Assembly: GCA_041650055.1 (NCBI GenBank)
Contig: JBAZLV010000025.1
Span: 1 to 33,253, forward strand
Length of the DNA stretch: 33,253 bases
Origin: JBAZLV01 sp041650055
GTDB lineage: Bacteria; Nitrospirota; UBA9217
Direction of reading: 5' to 3'
In this document: positions 15,012 to 21,920 of the stretch, one piece after another
How positions within the stretch are numbered: the first letter of the stretch is position 1
Layout: each line of letters begins with the position of its first letter
Notes under the pieces: model-generated
Database searches by the model: none
What the model was told of the DNA's origin: nothing
What the model saw: only the letters and a program-made list of their open reading frames with translations
Made by a program: the position numbers and the translations under genes

Positions 15012-15593
15012 ATGCCATACGCTTCAAAAGAATACGCACAATTGATTGGAATGACCGGTTTCAGTGAGACACTGCTTAAAAATCATTTTACTCTCTATCA
15101 GGGTTATGTAACCAACACAAACAAGCTGCTTGATCTTCTTGATCAAATGGCCAGGGATGGAAAATCAGCAAACCCGGAATTTGCGGAGTTAAAGCGGAGG
15201 ATCGGGTGGGAATTCAACGGAATGCGGCTTCATGAATACTATTTTGAAAACCTGGGTGGAAACGGCACCCTTGACAAGAATGGCAGACTTGCCAAAATGC
15301 TTTCAGAACAGTTCGGGAGTTTCGAGGCCTGGGAAAAGGATTTTCGTGCAACCGGCGCAATGCGCGGCATTGGCTGGACCGTGCTGTATTGGGATCCCCT
15401 TGGCAAACGATGCATTAATTTTTGGATAAATGAACATGATGTTTCGCATCCTGCGGGTTGCAGGCCGATTCTCATCATGGATGTTTTTGAACATGCGTTC
15501 ATGATCGATTACGGATTGAAACGTGCGGATTACATTGAATCCTTTTTCAAAAATATTCGATGGAATGTGTGTGAATCGAGGTTGGAATCATAG
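15012..15593 (+). CDS. iron/manganese superoxide dismutase family protein
   Basis: This 193-residue SOD-family protein disproportionates superoxide to oxygen and peroxide, probably in the cytoplasm since no signal peptide is seen. The metal ligands of the family are present: H25 in LLKNHFTLYQGYV, H74 in RLHEYYFENL, and D157 and H161 in MDVFEHAFMIDYG. The sequence is of the divergent 'HFTLYQGYVTNTNKLL' subgroup seen in anaerobes. The active-site glutamine of Fe-SODs (E. coli Q69) is replaced by glycine (G70), and a histidine (H142 in NEHD) stands near the position where Mn-SODs carry glutamine, so metal preference is uncertain. GGGAGGA fixes the start at 15012 rather than the upstream ATG at 14967. 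A strong terminator follows. Confidence 0.85.
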   Translation: MPYASKEYAQLIGMTGFSETLLKNHFTLYQGYVTNTNKLLDLLDQMARDGKSANPEFAELKRRIGWEFNGMRLHEYYFENLGGNGTLDKNGRLAKMLSEQFGSFEAWEKDFRATGAMRGIGWTVLYWDPLGKRCINFWINEHDVSHPAGCRPILIMDVFEHAFMIDYGLKRADYIESFFKNIRWNVCESRLES

Positions 15594-15613
15594 TAGATCA
15601 ATACAGTAATTTC

Positions 15614-15647
15614 AAAGGCCGATATTCAAAATATCGGCCTTTTTTTA
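15614..15647 (+). terminator. strong terminator between convergent sod and uvrB
   Basis: AGGCCGATAT (15616-15625) and ATATCGGCCT (15631-15640) form a perfect 10-bp stem with a 5-nt loop, followed by seven T. The hairpin ends right at the uvrB stop and may act in both directions, although the T-tract is best for the plus strand. Confidence 0.9.
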
Positions 15648-17651
15648 TCAGACTCGTACGCCGACCGCCATTTCCTTCTGTTGAAGGGATCGAATCTTGT
15701 CCCGAAGTTGTGCCGCGGTTTCAAAATCCAGTTCTTTTGCAGCGGCTCGCATCTGTTTTTCAAGTGAACTGATTAAGGCCGGAATATTTACCGTTGAAAT
15801 ATATTCACCGGCGTCTTCTGCAGCAATCGGGACGGTGAAATAATCCTGTTCATACACTGTCCGAAGAGTGGCCTGGATACTTTTTTGGATGGATTGCGGT
15901 GTAATGTTGTATTCCTTATTGTACGTTTCCTGCACCGTACGCCGCCGGTTTGTTTCGGCAATCGCAGCCCGCATGGATTCCGTCATTGTATCGGCATATA
16001 AGATAACCTCGCCGTTGATATGCCGCGCGGCACGTCCCATGGTCTGGATCAAGGAACGTGCTGACCGCAGAAAGCCTTCCTTGTCAGCATCCAGAATCGC
16101 AACAAGTGAAACCTCGGGAATATCAAGCCCTTCTCTCAGCAGGTTGATCCCGATAAGCACATCATACTTGCCCAACCGGAGATCACGGATAATATCCACC
16201 CGCTCCAGCGTGTCGATATCTGAATGCAAATAAGCAACTTTTACATTTAGCTGTTTATAATGCTCGGTCAGATCCTCCGCCATCCGCTTGGTTAACGTGG
16301 TAACCAGAACACGCTCTTTTTTTTCGGCATGCTTTCTGATCTCGTTCAACAAATCATCCACCTGACCGCTCACCTGCCTGATACTGATCGTAGGATCCGT
16401 CAGCCCGGTCGGACGGATCACCTGTTCGATAACCCTGCCCTTGCTTTTCTCGATCTCAAAATCTGCAGGAGTCGCGGAAACATACACGGTCTGATTGATT
16501 CGTTCTTCAAATTCGTGAAAATTCAAAGGACGGTTGTCGAGTGCGGACGGAAGCCGGAATCCGTAATCAACAAGCGTGGATTTTCTCGCCCGGTCTCCGT
16601 TGTACATGCCGCCGATCTGCGGAACGGTGGCATGCGATTCATCGATAAAAAGAAGATATTCCTTCGGAAAGTAATCAAGAAGCGTAGGCGGTGGTTCACC
16701 CGGAGCACGACCGGAAAGATGCCGTGAATAATTTTCAATCCCATGGCAGTATCCCATTTCCTGGATCATTTCGAGATCGAACAGGGTACGCTGCTCGATT
16801 CGTTGTGCTTCAATAAGCTTGTTTGCTCTTCGAAAATACTGGATCCGCTCGCGCAGTTCATCATGAATCCCGTCAACGGCAGACTTCATCCTCGAATCGG
16901 GAATCACGTAATGGCTGCCCGGATAAATCGCAATTTTTTGAAGCTTTCGAATCGAAGTCCCAAGCAGGGGATCGAATTCGGAAATTGACTCAATTTCATC
17001 ACCGAATAACTCGATACGGATTGCCGTCGTTTCATAGGATGCGGGGAAAATTTCAACCACATCGCCGCGAACTCGGAATGTTCCACGCTGAAAATCGAAA
17101 TCATTCCGGGAATACTGAATATCAACCAGTTTTCGAAGAATAGCATTTCGTTCTATTCGCTGGCCTTGTTCAAGAAAAAGGAGCATGCCGTGATATGCTT
17201 CAGGTGATCCAAGTCCGTAAATGCAAGAAACAGAGGCCACAATAATTACGTCGTTTCGCTCAAACAACGCAGTGGTTGCTGCATGCCGCATGCGATCAAT
17301 CTGTTCATTAATGGATGAATCTTTGTCAATATACGTATCCGTGGTCGGGAGATATGCTTCCGGCTGGTAATAATCATAGTAAGAAACAAAATATTCAACC
17401 GCATTCTCGGGAAACAACTGCTTGAATTCATTATACAATTGGGCAGCAAGCGTCTTATTGTGTGCGATTACGAGAGTCGGTTTCTGAATACGCTCGATCA
17501 CATTCGCCATGGTAAATGTTTTTCCCGATCCCGTAACCCCAAGCAATACTTGATGGTTAAGACCTTTGAGAAGTCCCTCCGTCAGATCGTCAATTGCCTG
17601 CGGTTGGTCACCGGTCGGGGTGTAGTCAGAAATAATATGAAACGTCGGCAT
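15648..17651 (-). CDS. uvrB: excinuclease ABC subunit UvrB
   Basis: UvrB is the damage-verifying helicase-like subunit of nucleotide excision repair. It receives lesions from UvrA and recruits UvrC. The 667-residue length is normal. Visible features are Walker A GVTGSGKT (38-45), the beta-hairpin region 'YFVSYYDYYQPEAYLP', the DESH motif, 'TVYVSATPADFE', the helicase motif 'GRAARHINGEV', and the C-terminal UVR domain 'LEKQMRAAAKELDFETAAQL' that contacts UvrC. The frame continues upstream to 17711, but the conserved start MPTFHIISDYTPTGDQP is at 17651. No strong ribosome binding site lies there; a promoter-like pair ends 7 nt upstream. uvrA and uvrC are not in the window. Confidence 0.95.
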   Translation of the reverse strand: MPTFHIISDYTPTGDQPQAIDDLTEGLLKGLNHQVLLGVTGSGKTFTMANVIERIQKPTLVIAHNKTLAAQLYNEFKQLFPENAVEYFVSYYDYYQPEAYLPTTDTYIDKDSSINEQIDRMRHAATTALFERNDVIIVASVSCIYGLGSPEAYHGMLLFLEQGQRIERNAILRKLVDIQYSRNDFDFQRGTFRVRGDVVEIFPASYETTAIRIELFGDEIESISEFDPLLGTSIRKLQKIAIYPGSHYVIPDSRMKSAVDGIHDELRERIQYFRRANKLIEAQRIEQRTLFDLEMIQEMGYCHGIENYSRHLSGRAPGEPPPTLLDYFPKEYLLFIDESHATVPQIGGMYNGDRARKSTLVDYGFRLPSALDNRPLNFHEFEERINQTVYVSATPADFEIEKSKGRVIEQVIRPTGLTDPTISIRQVSGQVDDLLNEIRKHAEKKERVLVTTLTKRMAEDLTEHYKQLNVKVAYLHSDIDTLERVDIIRDLRLGKYDVLIGINLLREGLDIPEVSLVAILDADKEGFLRSARSLIQTMGRAARHINGEVILYADTMTESMRAAIAETNRRRTVQETYNKEYNITPQSIQKSIQATLRTVYEQDYFTVPIAAEDAGEYISTVNIPALISSLEKQMRAAAKELDFETAAQLRDKIRSLQQKEMAVGVRV

Positions 17652-17658
17652 GTTGGTA

Positions 17659-17687
17659 ATAGTACCCCAGAAACAATCAGAGGTCAA
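17659..17687 (-). promoter_or_regulatory. predicted promoter of uvrB, leaderless-type spacing
   Basis: On the minus strand, TTGACC (17682-17687), a 17-bp spacer and TACTAT (17659-17664) are followed by 7 nt and the ATG at 17651. No LexA-like box was recognised. Confidence 0.4.
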
Positions 17688-17748
17688 ATAAGCCTTTGAG
17701 TGAGCACTCATAATTATAAACAGAAACGAAACCGATGTGTATTCTTGC

Positions 17749-17778
17749 TTGCAAAAACAGGTGACGGGGATTTATAAT
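17749..17778 (+). promoter_or_regulatory. predicted promoter of the PP-loop gene
   Basis: TTGCAA (17749-17754), an 18-bp spacer and a consensus TATAAT (17773-17778). GAAAGG (17797-17802) is the ribosome binding site for the ATG at 17812. Confidence 0.6.
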
Positions 17779-17811
17779 ACTTCCGATTTTTGGTTTGAAA
17801 GGCTGGCTAGC

Positions 17812-18804
17812 ATGAAAACAGTTGCTCTTATCTCAGGCGGATTGGATAGTATACTTGCTGCAAAAGTAATTATGGAACAGGGTTTCGATGTAATCGGGCT
17901 GTATTGTTCTTCTCCTTTTTTTAAAAGTTATGGAAACGAATTGCAAACAGATGCGGCACGCACTTCTCAGGCACTTGGAATTGATCTTCGCATTTTCGAC
18001 ATGGGACAGGACTATATCGATCTGGTCCGGCATCCGGTGCATGGATATGGGAAAAATGTCAATCCGTGCATTGACTGTAAAATTTTTATGTTCAAAAAAG
18101 CAAAGGAACTCCTGCAGGAGGAAGGAGCTGACTTTATCGTAACCGGCGAAGTATTGGGACAACGACCGATGTCTCAGCGCCGAGATGTGTTGCAGATCAT
18201 TGATCGCGATACGGAAATGCGAGGATTGATTGTACGACCCCTTTCTGCGCGCTTGCTTCCTCCGACCAAGCCCGAGCTGCAAGGTGTGCTGAATCGAGAA
18301 AAGCTTTTGAACATCAACGGAAGATCCCGAACCGTGCAGTTGCAGCTTGCGGAACGGTATGGTATTCGAGACTATGCAACTCCCGCCGGAGGGTGCCTGC
18401 TCACGGACAAAAATTTCTCCGAGAAATTAATGGATCTCTTCGATGACCAGAAAACCGTCACGCCGAATGATATCCGTCTGCTCGTTATCGGTCGCCATTA
18501 TCGAATCGAGCGGGGCATCAAAATCGTGCTTGGCCGCAATAAAGAAGAAAACGAGCTGCTTATGTCGCTTGCATCCGACACACATCATCTTTTTCTTCCG
18601 TATGATTTTCTGGGTCCCGCAGCTCTCGTAAGCGGAACCCCCGGTCCAGACATCAAGCAGACAGTAGGTCGTCTTATCATTACTTACAGCAAACAAATTC
18701 CTGGCCGTACGTTTCGGATTCAATATGGAAATGAGATATTTGATCCGGGAGAACCCCTGCCCATAAACGATCCGGGCATTCGGCGGTTGGGAGTAATCGA
18801 TTAA
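17812..18804 (+). CDS. PP-loop tRNA thiolation-type protein (TrmU/MnmA-like) with C-terminal NFACT-R-like domain
   Basis: The 330-residue protein has a PP-loop ATP pyrophosphatase domain with SGGLDS at 8-13. A cysteine pair follows in 'NPCIDCKIFMFKKA' (C86, C89), then 'VTGEVLGQRPMSQRR' and 'PAGGCLLTD' (C195). These mark the group annotated as TrmU-like or tRNA U34 thiouridylase-like; adenylation of tRNA followed by sulfur transfer is the expected chemistry. The C-terminal part (about 220-325), with 'VIGRHYRIERGIKIVLGRNKEEN', resembles the NFACT-R RNA-binding domain found fused to this group. It is distinct from classical MnmA, and the modified base is not known to me. The start at 17812 is set by GAAAGG and the family N-terminus. 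The frame is open to 17737 upstream. Confidence 0.75.
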   Translation: MKTVALISGGLDSILAAKVIMEQGFDVIGLYCSSPFFKSYGNELQTDAARTSQALGIDLRIFDMGQDYIDLVRHPVHGYGKNVNPCIDCKIFMFKKAKELLQEEGADFIVTGEVLGQRPMSQRRDVLQIIDRDTEMRGLIVRPLSARLLPPTKPELQGVLNREKLLNINGRSRTVQLQLAERYGIRDYATPAGGCLLTDKNFSEKLMDLFDDQKTVTPNDIRLLVIGRHYRIERGIKIVLGRNKEENELLMSLASDTHHLFLPYDFLGPAALVSGTPGPDIKQTVGRLIITYSKQIPGRTFRIQYGNEIFDPGEPLPINDPGIRRLGVID

Positions 18805-18811
18805 GAAAAAT

Positions 18812-18840
18812 AAAAAAGGCAGGCATTCGCCCGCCCTTTC
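18812..18840 (-). terminator. terminator-like hairpin between convergent genes
   Basis: AAAGGCAGGC and GCCCGCCCTTT can pair with one mismatch and one bulge. On the minus strand the stem is followed by a T-rich stretch, so it best serves the small XRE gene; it may also slow transcription from the PP-loop gene. Confidence 0.5.
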
Positions 18841-18860
18841 TCATGAGATAAGGACTGTTT

Positions 18861-19052
18861 TTATTGAATAATTCGTTCCATTTCAACACCAAGGTAATCA
18901 GCCAGTAATTTTACGGTACGCGGTTTCAGGGTCACTCCTTTAAGCGTTCTTGAAACCGTCACCTTATGCATTCCCAATTGATCAGCAATTTCGGTGTAGC
19001 TTAAACCCCGTTCAAGACGTTTTTTTTCAAGAATTTCAATCTTATACACCAT
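18861..19052 (-). CDS. small XRE-family helix-turn-helix regulator
   Basis: This 63-residue protein is almost entirely a lambda-repressor-like helix-turn-helix: 'ERGLSYTEIADQLGMHKVTVSRTLKG' with 'VKLLADYLGVEMERI' after it. GGAGGGGG lies directly before the ATG at 19052. The frame is open to 19235, but the extra part is lysine- and phenylalanine-rich and has no ribosome binding site. The gene is divergent from a second XRE gene, and the two share a 164-bp control region, so cross- or auto-regulation is plausible. With no sensory domain, its targets are unknown. Confidence 0.72.
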   Translation of the reverse strand: MVYKIEILEKKRLERGLSYTEIADQLGMHKVTVSRTLKGVTLKPRTVKLLADYLGVEMERIIQ

Positions 19053-19123
19053 TTTCCCCCTCCAAATAATTTCATTGCGCTTACAAATCAGGATTGAAAT
19101 AATTGCCGGAACACTTGCGTCTA

Positions 19124-19132
19124 AATATAGCA
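19124..19132 (-). promoter_or_regulatory. extended -10 promoter of the minus-strand XRE gene
   Basis: On the minus strand, TGCTATATT (TGn plus TATATT). The leader to 19052 is about 65 nt. Confidence 0.45.
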
Positions 19133-19182
19133 TAACTTTGTTTGACTTGGGGAGAAAAATAAAAAAAAATGGCATCTTTATG

Positions 19183-19211
19183 TTGACAAGAGGGGCAAAC
19201 AGCGTTATATA
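19183..19211 (+). promoter_or_regulatory. promoter of the plus-strand XRE gene, leaderless-type spacing
   Basis: Consensus TTGACA (19183-19188), a 17-bp spacer and TATATA (19206-19211), followed by only 5 nt before the ATG at 19217. TATACT at 19208-19213 is the alternative -10, with a 19-bp spacer. No ribosome binding site exists, so the mRNA should start at or next to the A of the ATG. This is the clearest leaderless case in the window. Confidence 0.65.
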
Positions 19212-19216
19212 CTCGC

Positions 19217-19447
19217 ATGAAATTGGCAAAAACACTCAAAAAACTAAGACATCAGCGCAAATTATCGATGAGTGAGGTTGCACGGCTGTCGGAAGAGTCA
19301 TCCGATAAACGGGGAAAAATTACACAGGGTTATATTTCACGATTGGAATCAGGCAAGGAAACAAACCCAAGCCTGATGAAACTGCTGACGTTATGCAGGA
19401 TTTACAAGATCAAGCCTGAAACACTCTTCACCAACAACATACGGTAG
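19217..19447 (+). CDS. small XRE-family helix-turn-helix regulator, probably leaderless
   Basis: The 76-residue protein is a typical HTH_3 domain: 'MKLAKTLKKLRHQRKLSMSE' opening, 'TQGYISRLESGKETNPSL' recognition region, and 'LLTLCRIYKIKPETLF' closing. It is a DNA-binding regulator without an effector domain. It is divergent from the other XRE gene and convergent with the Usg-like gene (51 bp between stops, no clear terminator). Its start is sure from the family pattern, and a consensus promoter lies immediately upstream with no room for an untranslated leader. Confidence 0.8.
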   Translation: MKLAKTLKKLRHQRKLSMSEVARLSEESSDKRGKITQGYISRLESGKETNPSLMKLLTLCRIYKIKPETLFTNNIR

Positions 19448-19498
19448 ACTCCATCATCAAACACAACCGTTCTTGTTGGCTCATGAGAATTTGGACAA

Positions 19499-20515
19499 TT
19501 AGCAAATAAGTTTCTCAGCAATCTGCACGGCATTCAATGCCGAGCCTTTCCGAAGATTATCCAGAACCATCCATAAGTTAACGCCATTTGGGACTGATTC
19601 ATCCTGGCGGATTCTCCCAATATACAATTCATCCTTGCCCGCTACTTCAATCGGTGTGGGATAAAGATTTTTTTGTGGATCATCGTACACCATGATACCC
19701 GGTGCTTCCGAAAGAACAGCACGAACCTCGTTTGCTGATACTGCTTTCCGTGTTTCTACATATACGGAATAAGAATCGCAGCGAAACACGGGAATCCTGA
19801 CCGCTGTAAGATTAATCTGTATTGAGTCATCAGATAAGATGTTTCTTACCTCATGTATGATCTCCGTCTCTTCTCTTGTTGAACCGAAATCATGAAATTC
19901 GCTCACATGGGGAATGCAATTGAATGCAATCTGATGAGAATAAAGTTTCGGTTCGATATCCTTAAAATTCAATAATGCAACGGTCTGCCCGGCCAGTTCA
20001 TCGATTCCCTTCCTGCCCATGCCTGACACGGACTGAAACGTTGTTGCAACGATTCGTGTAACTCCGACCGCATCCTGGATCGGTTTCAGTGCAAGACAGA
20101 GAGCGATTGCAGATACGCTCGGATTGCATATAATTCCGCTGCGGTCAGAAAAGGCTGCGGCATGTATTTCAGGTACGACCAGCGAAGCATCCTGATCTCC
20201 TCGAAAACTACCGGAAACATCAATCACTTTGCAGCCCGATGCAACAGCAATACGGGCATAGTCTTTTCCCGGTTGGGAAGAGAGAGAGAGAAACGCTATA
20301 TCCGCCCCGAGAAATGACTCTTTGGATAGCCGGGAAACGACCCGTTTTTTACCCTGAAAATCGATTTTTTCTCCTGCTGATTGTTCTTCACCAAACAACA
20401 GAAGTTCCTCTACCGGGAACCGGCGTTCTTCAAGTATCTCCAGCAGTTCTTTCATAACCGCATCTGTTGCATCCGCTACAGCAACGATATATCGATCTTT
20501 TTTCCTGAATGACAT
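19499..20515 (-). CDS. usg: Usg-like, non-catalytic paralogue of aspartate-semialdehyde dehydrogenase
   Basis: The 338-residue protein aligns along its whole length with USG-1/Asd: 'ILEERRFPVEELLLF', 'VIDVSGSF', 'LVVPEIH', 'LAGQTVALLN', 'AFNCIPH' and a C-terminal 'LWMVLDNLRKGSALNAVQIAEKL'. Residues needed for Asd chemistry are gone. The GxxGxxG nucleotide loop reads DATDAVM (15-21). The catalytic cysteine position in NP(N/S)C is valine (V134, in CNPSVSA). The histidine of the GHS motif is aspartate (D247, in FRCDSYS). The glutamine of 'TTFQSVSG' remains. The frame is intact, so it is probably kept for a non-enzymatic role. The start at 20515 follows GAGGCGAG; the frame upstream runs through a hairpin. 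It lies 92 bp downstream of the true asd. Confidence 0.85.
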   Translation of the reverse strand: MSFRKKDRYIVAVADATDAVMKELLEILEERRFPVEELLLFGEEQSAGEKIDFQGKKRVVSRLSKESFLGADIAFLSLSSQPGKDYARIAVASGCKVIDVSGSFRGDQDASLVVPEIHAAAFSDRSGIICNPSVSAIALCLALKPIQDAVGVTRIVATTFQSVSGMGRKGIDELAGQTVALLNFKDIEPKLYSHQIAFNCIPHVSEFHDFGSTREETEIIHEVRNILSDDSIQINLTAVRIPVFRCDSYSVYVETRKAVSANEVRAVLSEAPGIMVYDDPQKNLYPTPIEVAGKDELYIGRIRQDESVPNGVNLWMVLDNLRKGSALNAVQIAEKLIC

Positions 20516-20530
20516 ACTCGCCTCGCAAAA

Positions 20531-20599
20531 AAGCCACGGATCAACAATGAACTCATGGGCTGTCCCATGAAGGAAAACCATTCAAGGCATCCGTGGCTT
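20531..20599 (-). terminator. composite terminator/leader structure between asd and usg
   Basis: AAGCCACGGAT (20531-20541) and ATCCGTGGCTT (20589-20599) are perfect inverse copies. On the minus strand the second arm to be transcribed is followed by a T-run, as in a terminator. The loop holds another perfect hairpin, TCATGGG (20553-20559) with CCCATGA (20564-20570). It begins just after the asd stop codon and ends just before the usg ribosome binding site. Confidence 0.6.
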
Positions 20600-20607
20600 A
20601 CTGTATA

Positions 20608-21717
20608 TTATCGTTCGATCAAAATACGGAGCATGCGTCGCAGAGGTTCCGCTGCACCCCACAGGAGCTGATCCCCGCAGGTAAATGCGGCAAGATACTG
20701 CGGTCCCATATTCATTTTTCGCAAACGGCCCACCGGAACGGTCAACATGCCGGACACAGCAGCAGGAGTAAGCTCCTTCATCGATGCTTCCCGCTGATTG
20801 GGTATAACTTTTACCCATGCATTGTGGGTTGCAATCATATCGGTCAGTTCCTGTACCGGAACATCTTTCGCAAGCTTTATGGTAAGCGCCTGACTATGGC
20901 AGCGCATTGCACCGACACGCACACAGATCCCATCAATCGGAATCGGCTTGTCTTCCCGACCCAGAATCTTATTTGTTTCTGCCTGGCCTTTCCATTCTTC
21001 CCGGCTCTGGCCATTTTCTAACTGCTTATCGATCCAGGGAATAAGGGACCCGGCAAGCGGAACCCCAAACACCGTCTTGGGGAATGTCTCGGATCGAAGC
21101 AGGGAACTCACCTTCCGGTCGATTTCGAGAATTGCAGAATTCGGGTCGGCAAGCAGGTCTTTTGCCACTCCATAAACCTCACCCATCTGCTGGAGCAGTT
21201 CACGCATGTTATTGGCGCCTGCACCGGATGCCGCCTGGTAGGTCATCGTGCTCATCCATTCAACCAGGTTCTGTTTAAATAGGCCTCCCATGGCCATGAG
21301 CATCAAGGACACGGTACAATTCCCGCCGATATAATTTTTAATTCCTTTTGCCAGTCCGTTTTTGATCACCTGATCGTTGATCGGATCGAGGATTATCAAA
21401 GCGTCTTTTTCCATTCGGAGGGTTGATGCTGCGTCAATCCAAAAGCCTTTCCATCCTTCCGATCGCAGTTTGGGGTATATCTGCGTTGTATAATCGCCGC
21501 CCTGACAGGAAACAAGAATATCCATGGCTTTTAAATCATTGATTCCCGAGGCATCTTTTAATGCAGGAACCTCCTTGCCGACGCTCGGTCCTTTTCCGCC
21601 TACATTCGAGGTTGTAAAAAAAACAGGATCAATACGTTTAAAATCGTTCTCCTCGAGCATACGGTCCATGAGTACCGAACCAACCATGCCACGCCATCCA
21701 ATAAAACCGACACGCAT
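20608..21717 (-). CDS. asd: aspartate-semialdehyde dehydrogenase (E. coli-type)
   Basis: Asd reduces aspartyl phosphate to aspartate semialdehyde, the branch point to lysine/diaminopimelate, threonine and methionine. The 369-residue protein opens with 'VGFIGWRGMVGSVLM', the intact nucleotide-binding loop. It has the catalytic cysteine in GGNCTVSLMLMAMGGLF, the glutamine in 'YQAASGAGANNMREL', and R and H in 'VRVGAMRCHSQAL'. It belongs to the longer class typified by E. coli Asd. AGGAGGT precedes two adjacent ATGs (21720, 21717); the second gives better spacing and the family N-terminus. The frame upstream to 21786 is not conserved. Its own promoter lies at 21798-21826, so it is separate from ackA. 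Confidence 0.93.
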   Translation of the reverse strand: MRVGFIGWRGMVGSVLMDRMLEENDFKRIDPVFFTTSNVGGKGPSVGKEVPALKDASGINDLKAMDILVSCQGGDYTTQIYPKLRSEGWKGFWIDAASTLRMEKDALIILDPINDQVIKNGLAKGIKNYIGGNCTVSLMLMAMGGLFKQNLVEWMSTMTYQAASGAGANNMRELLQQMGEVYGVAKDLLADPNSAILEIDRKVSSLLRSETFPKTVFGVPLAGSLIPWIDKQLENGQSREEWKGQAETNKILGREDKPIPIDGICVRVGAMRCHSQALTIKLAKDVPVQELTDMIATHNAWVKVIPNQREASMKELTPAAVSGMLTVPVGRLRKMNMGPQYLAAFTCGDQLLWGAAEPLRRMLRILIER

Positions 21718-21797
21718 CATAGCACCTCCTGCAATATGTCTTACAAGCTTCTCAGGCCGGACTACATCTTTTTTCTGCACATCCAATGGTTATTGGG

Positions 21798-21826
21798 AAT
21801 ATACAATATCCTCCCAACCTTTGCAA
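21798..21826 (-). promoter_or_regulatory. predicted promoter of asd
   Basis: On the minus strand, TTGCAA (21821-21826), a 17-bp spacer and TATATT (21798-21803), giving a leader of about 74 nt before asd. Confidence 0.6.
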
Positions 21827-21856
21827 GATTTTTTCCCCTGTGCAAGAGCTTCAGTG

Positions 21857-21895
21857 CAAAAAAAACCGCGAAACGTCGTATGACGCTCGCGGTTT
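21857..21895 (-). terminator. Rho-independent terminator after ackA
   Basis: AAACCGCGA (21863-21871) pairs with TCGCGGTTT (21887-21895), with an inner CGTC/GACG pairing. On the minus strand it is followed by eight or nine T. Confidence 0.85.
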
Positions 21896-21920
21896 GAAGA
21901 GTTGAAAGAAGGTTGCTGCC

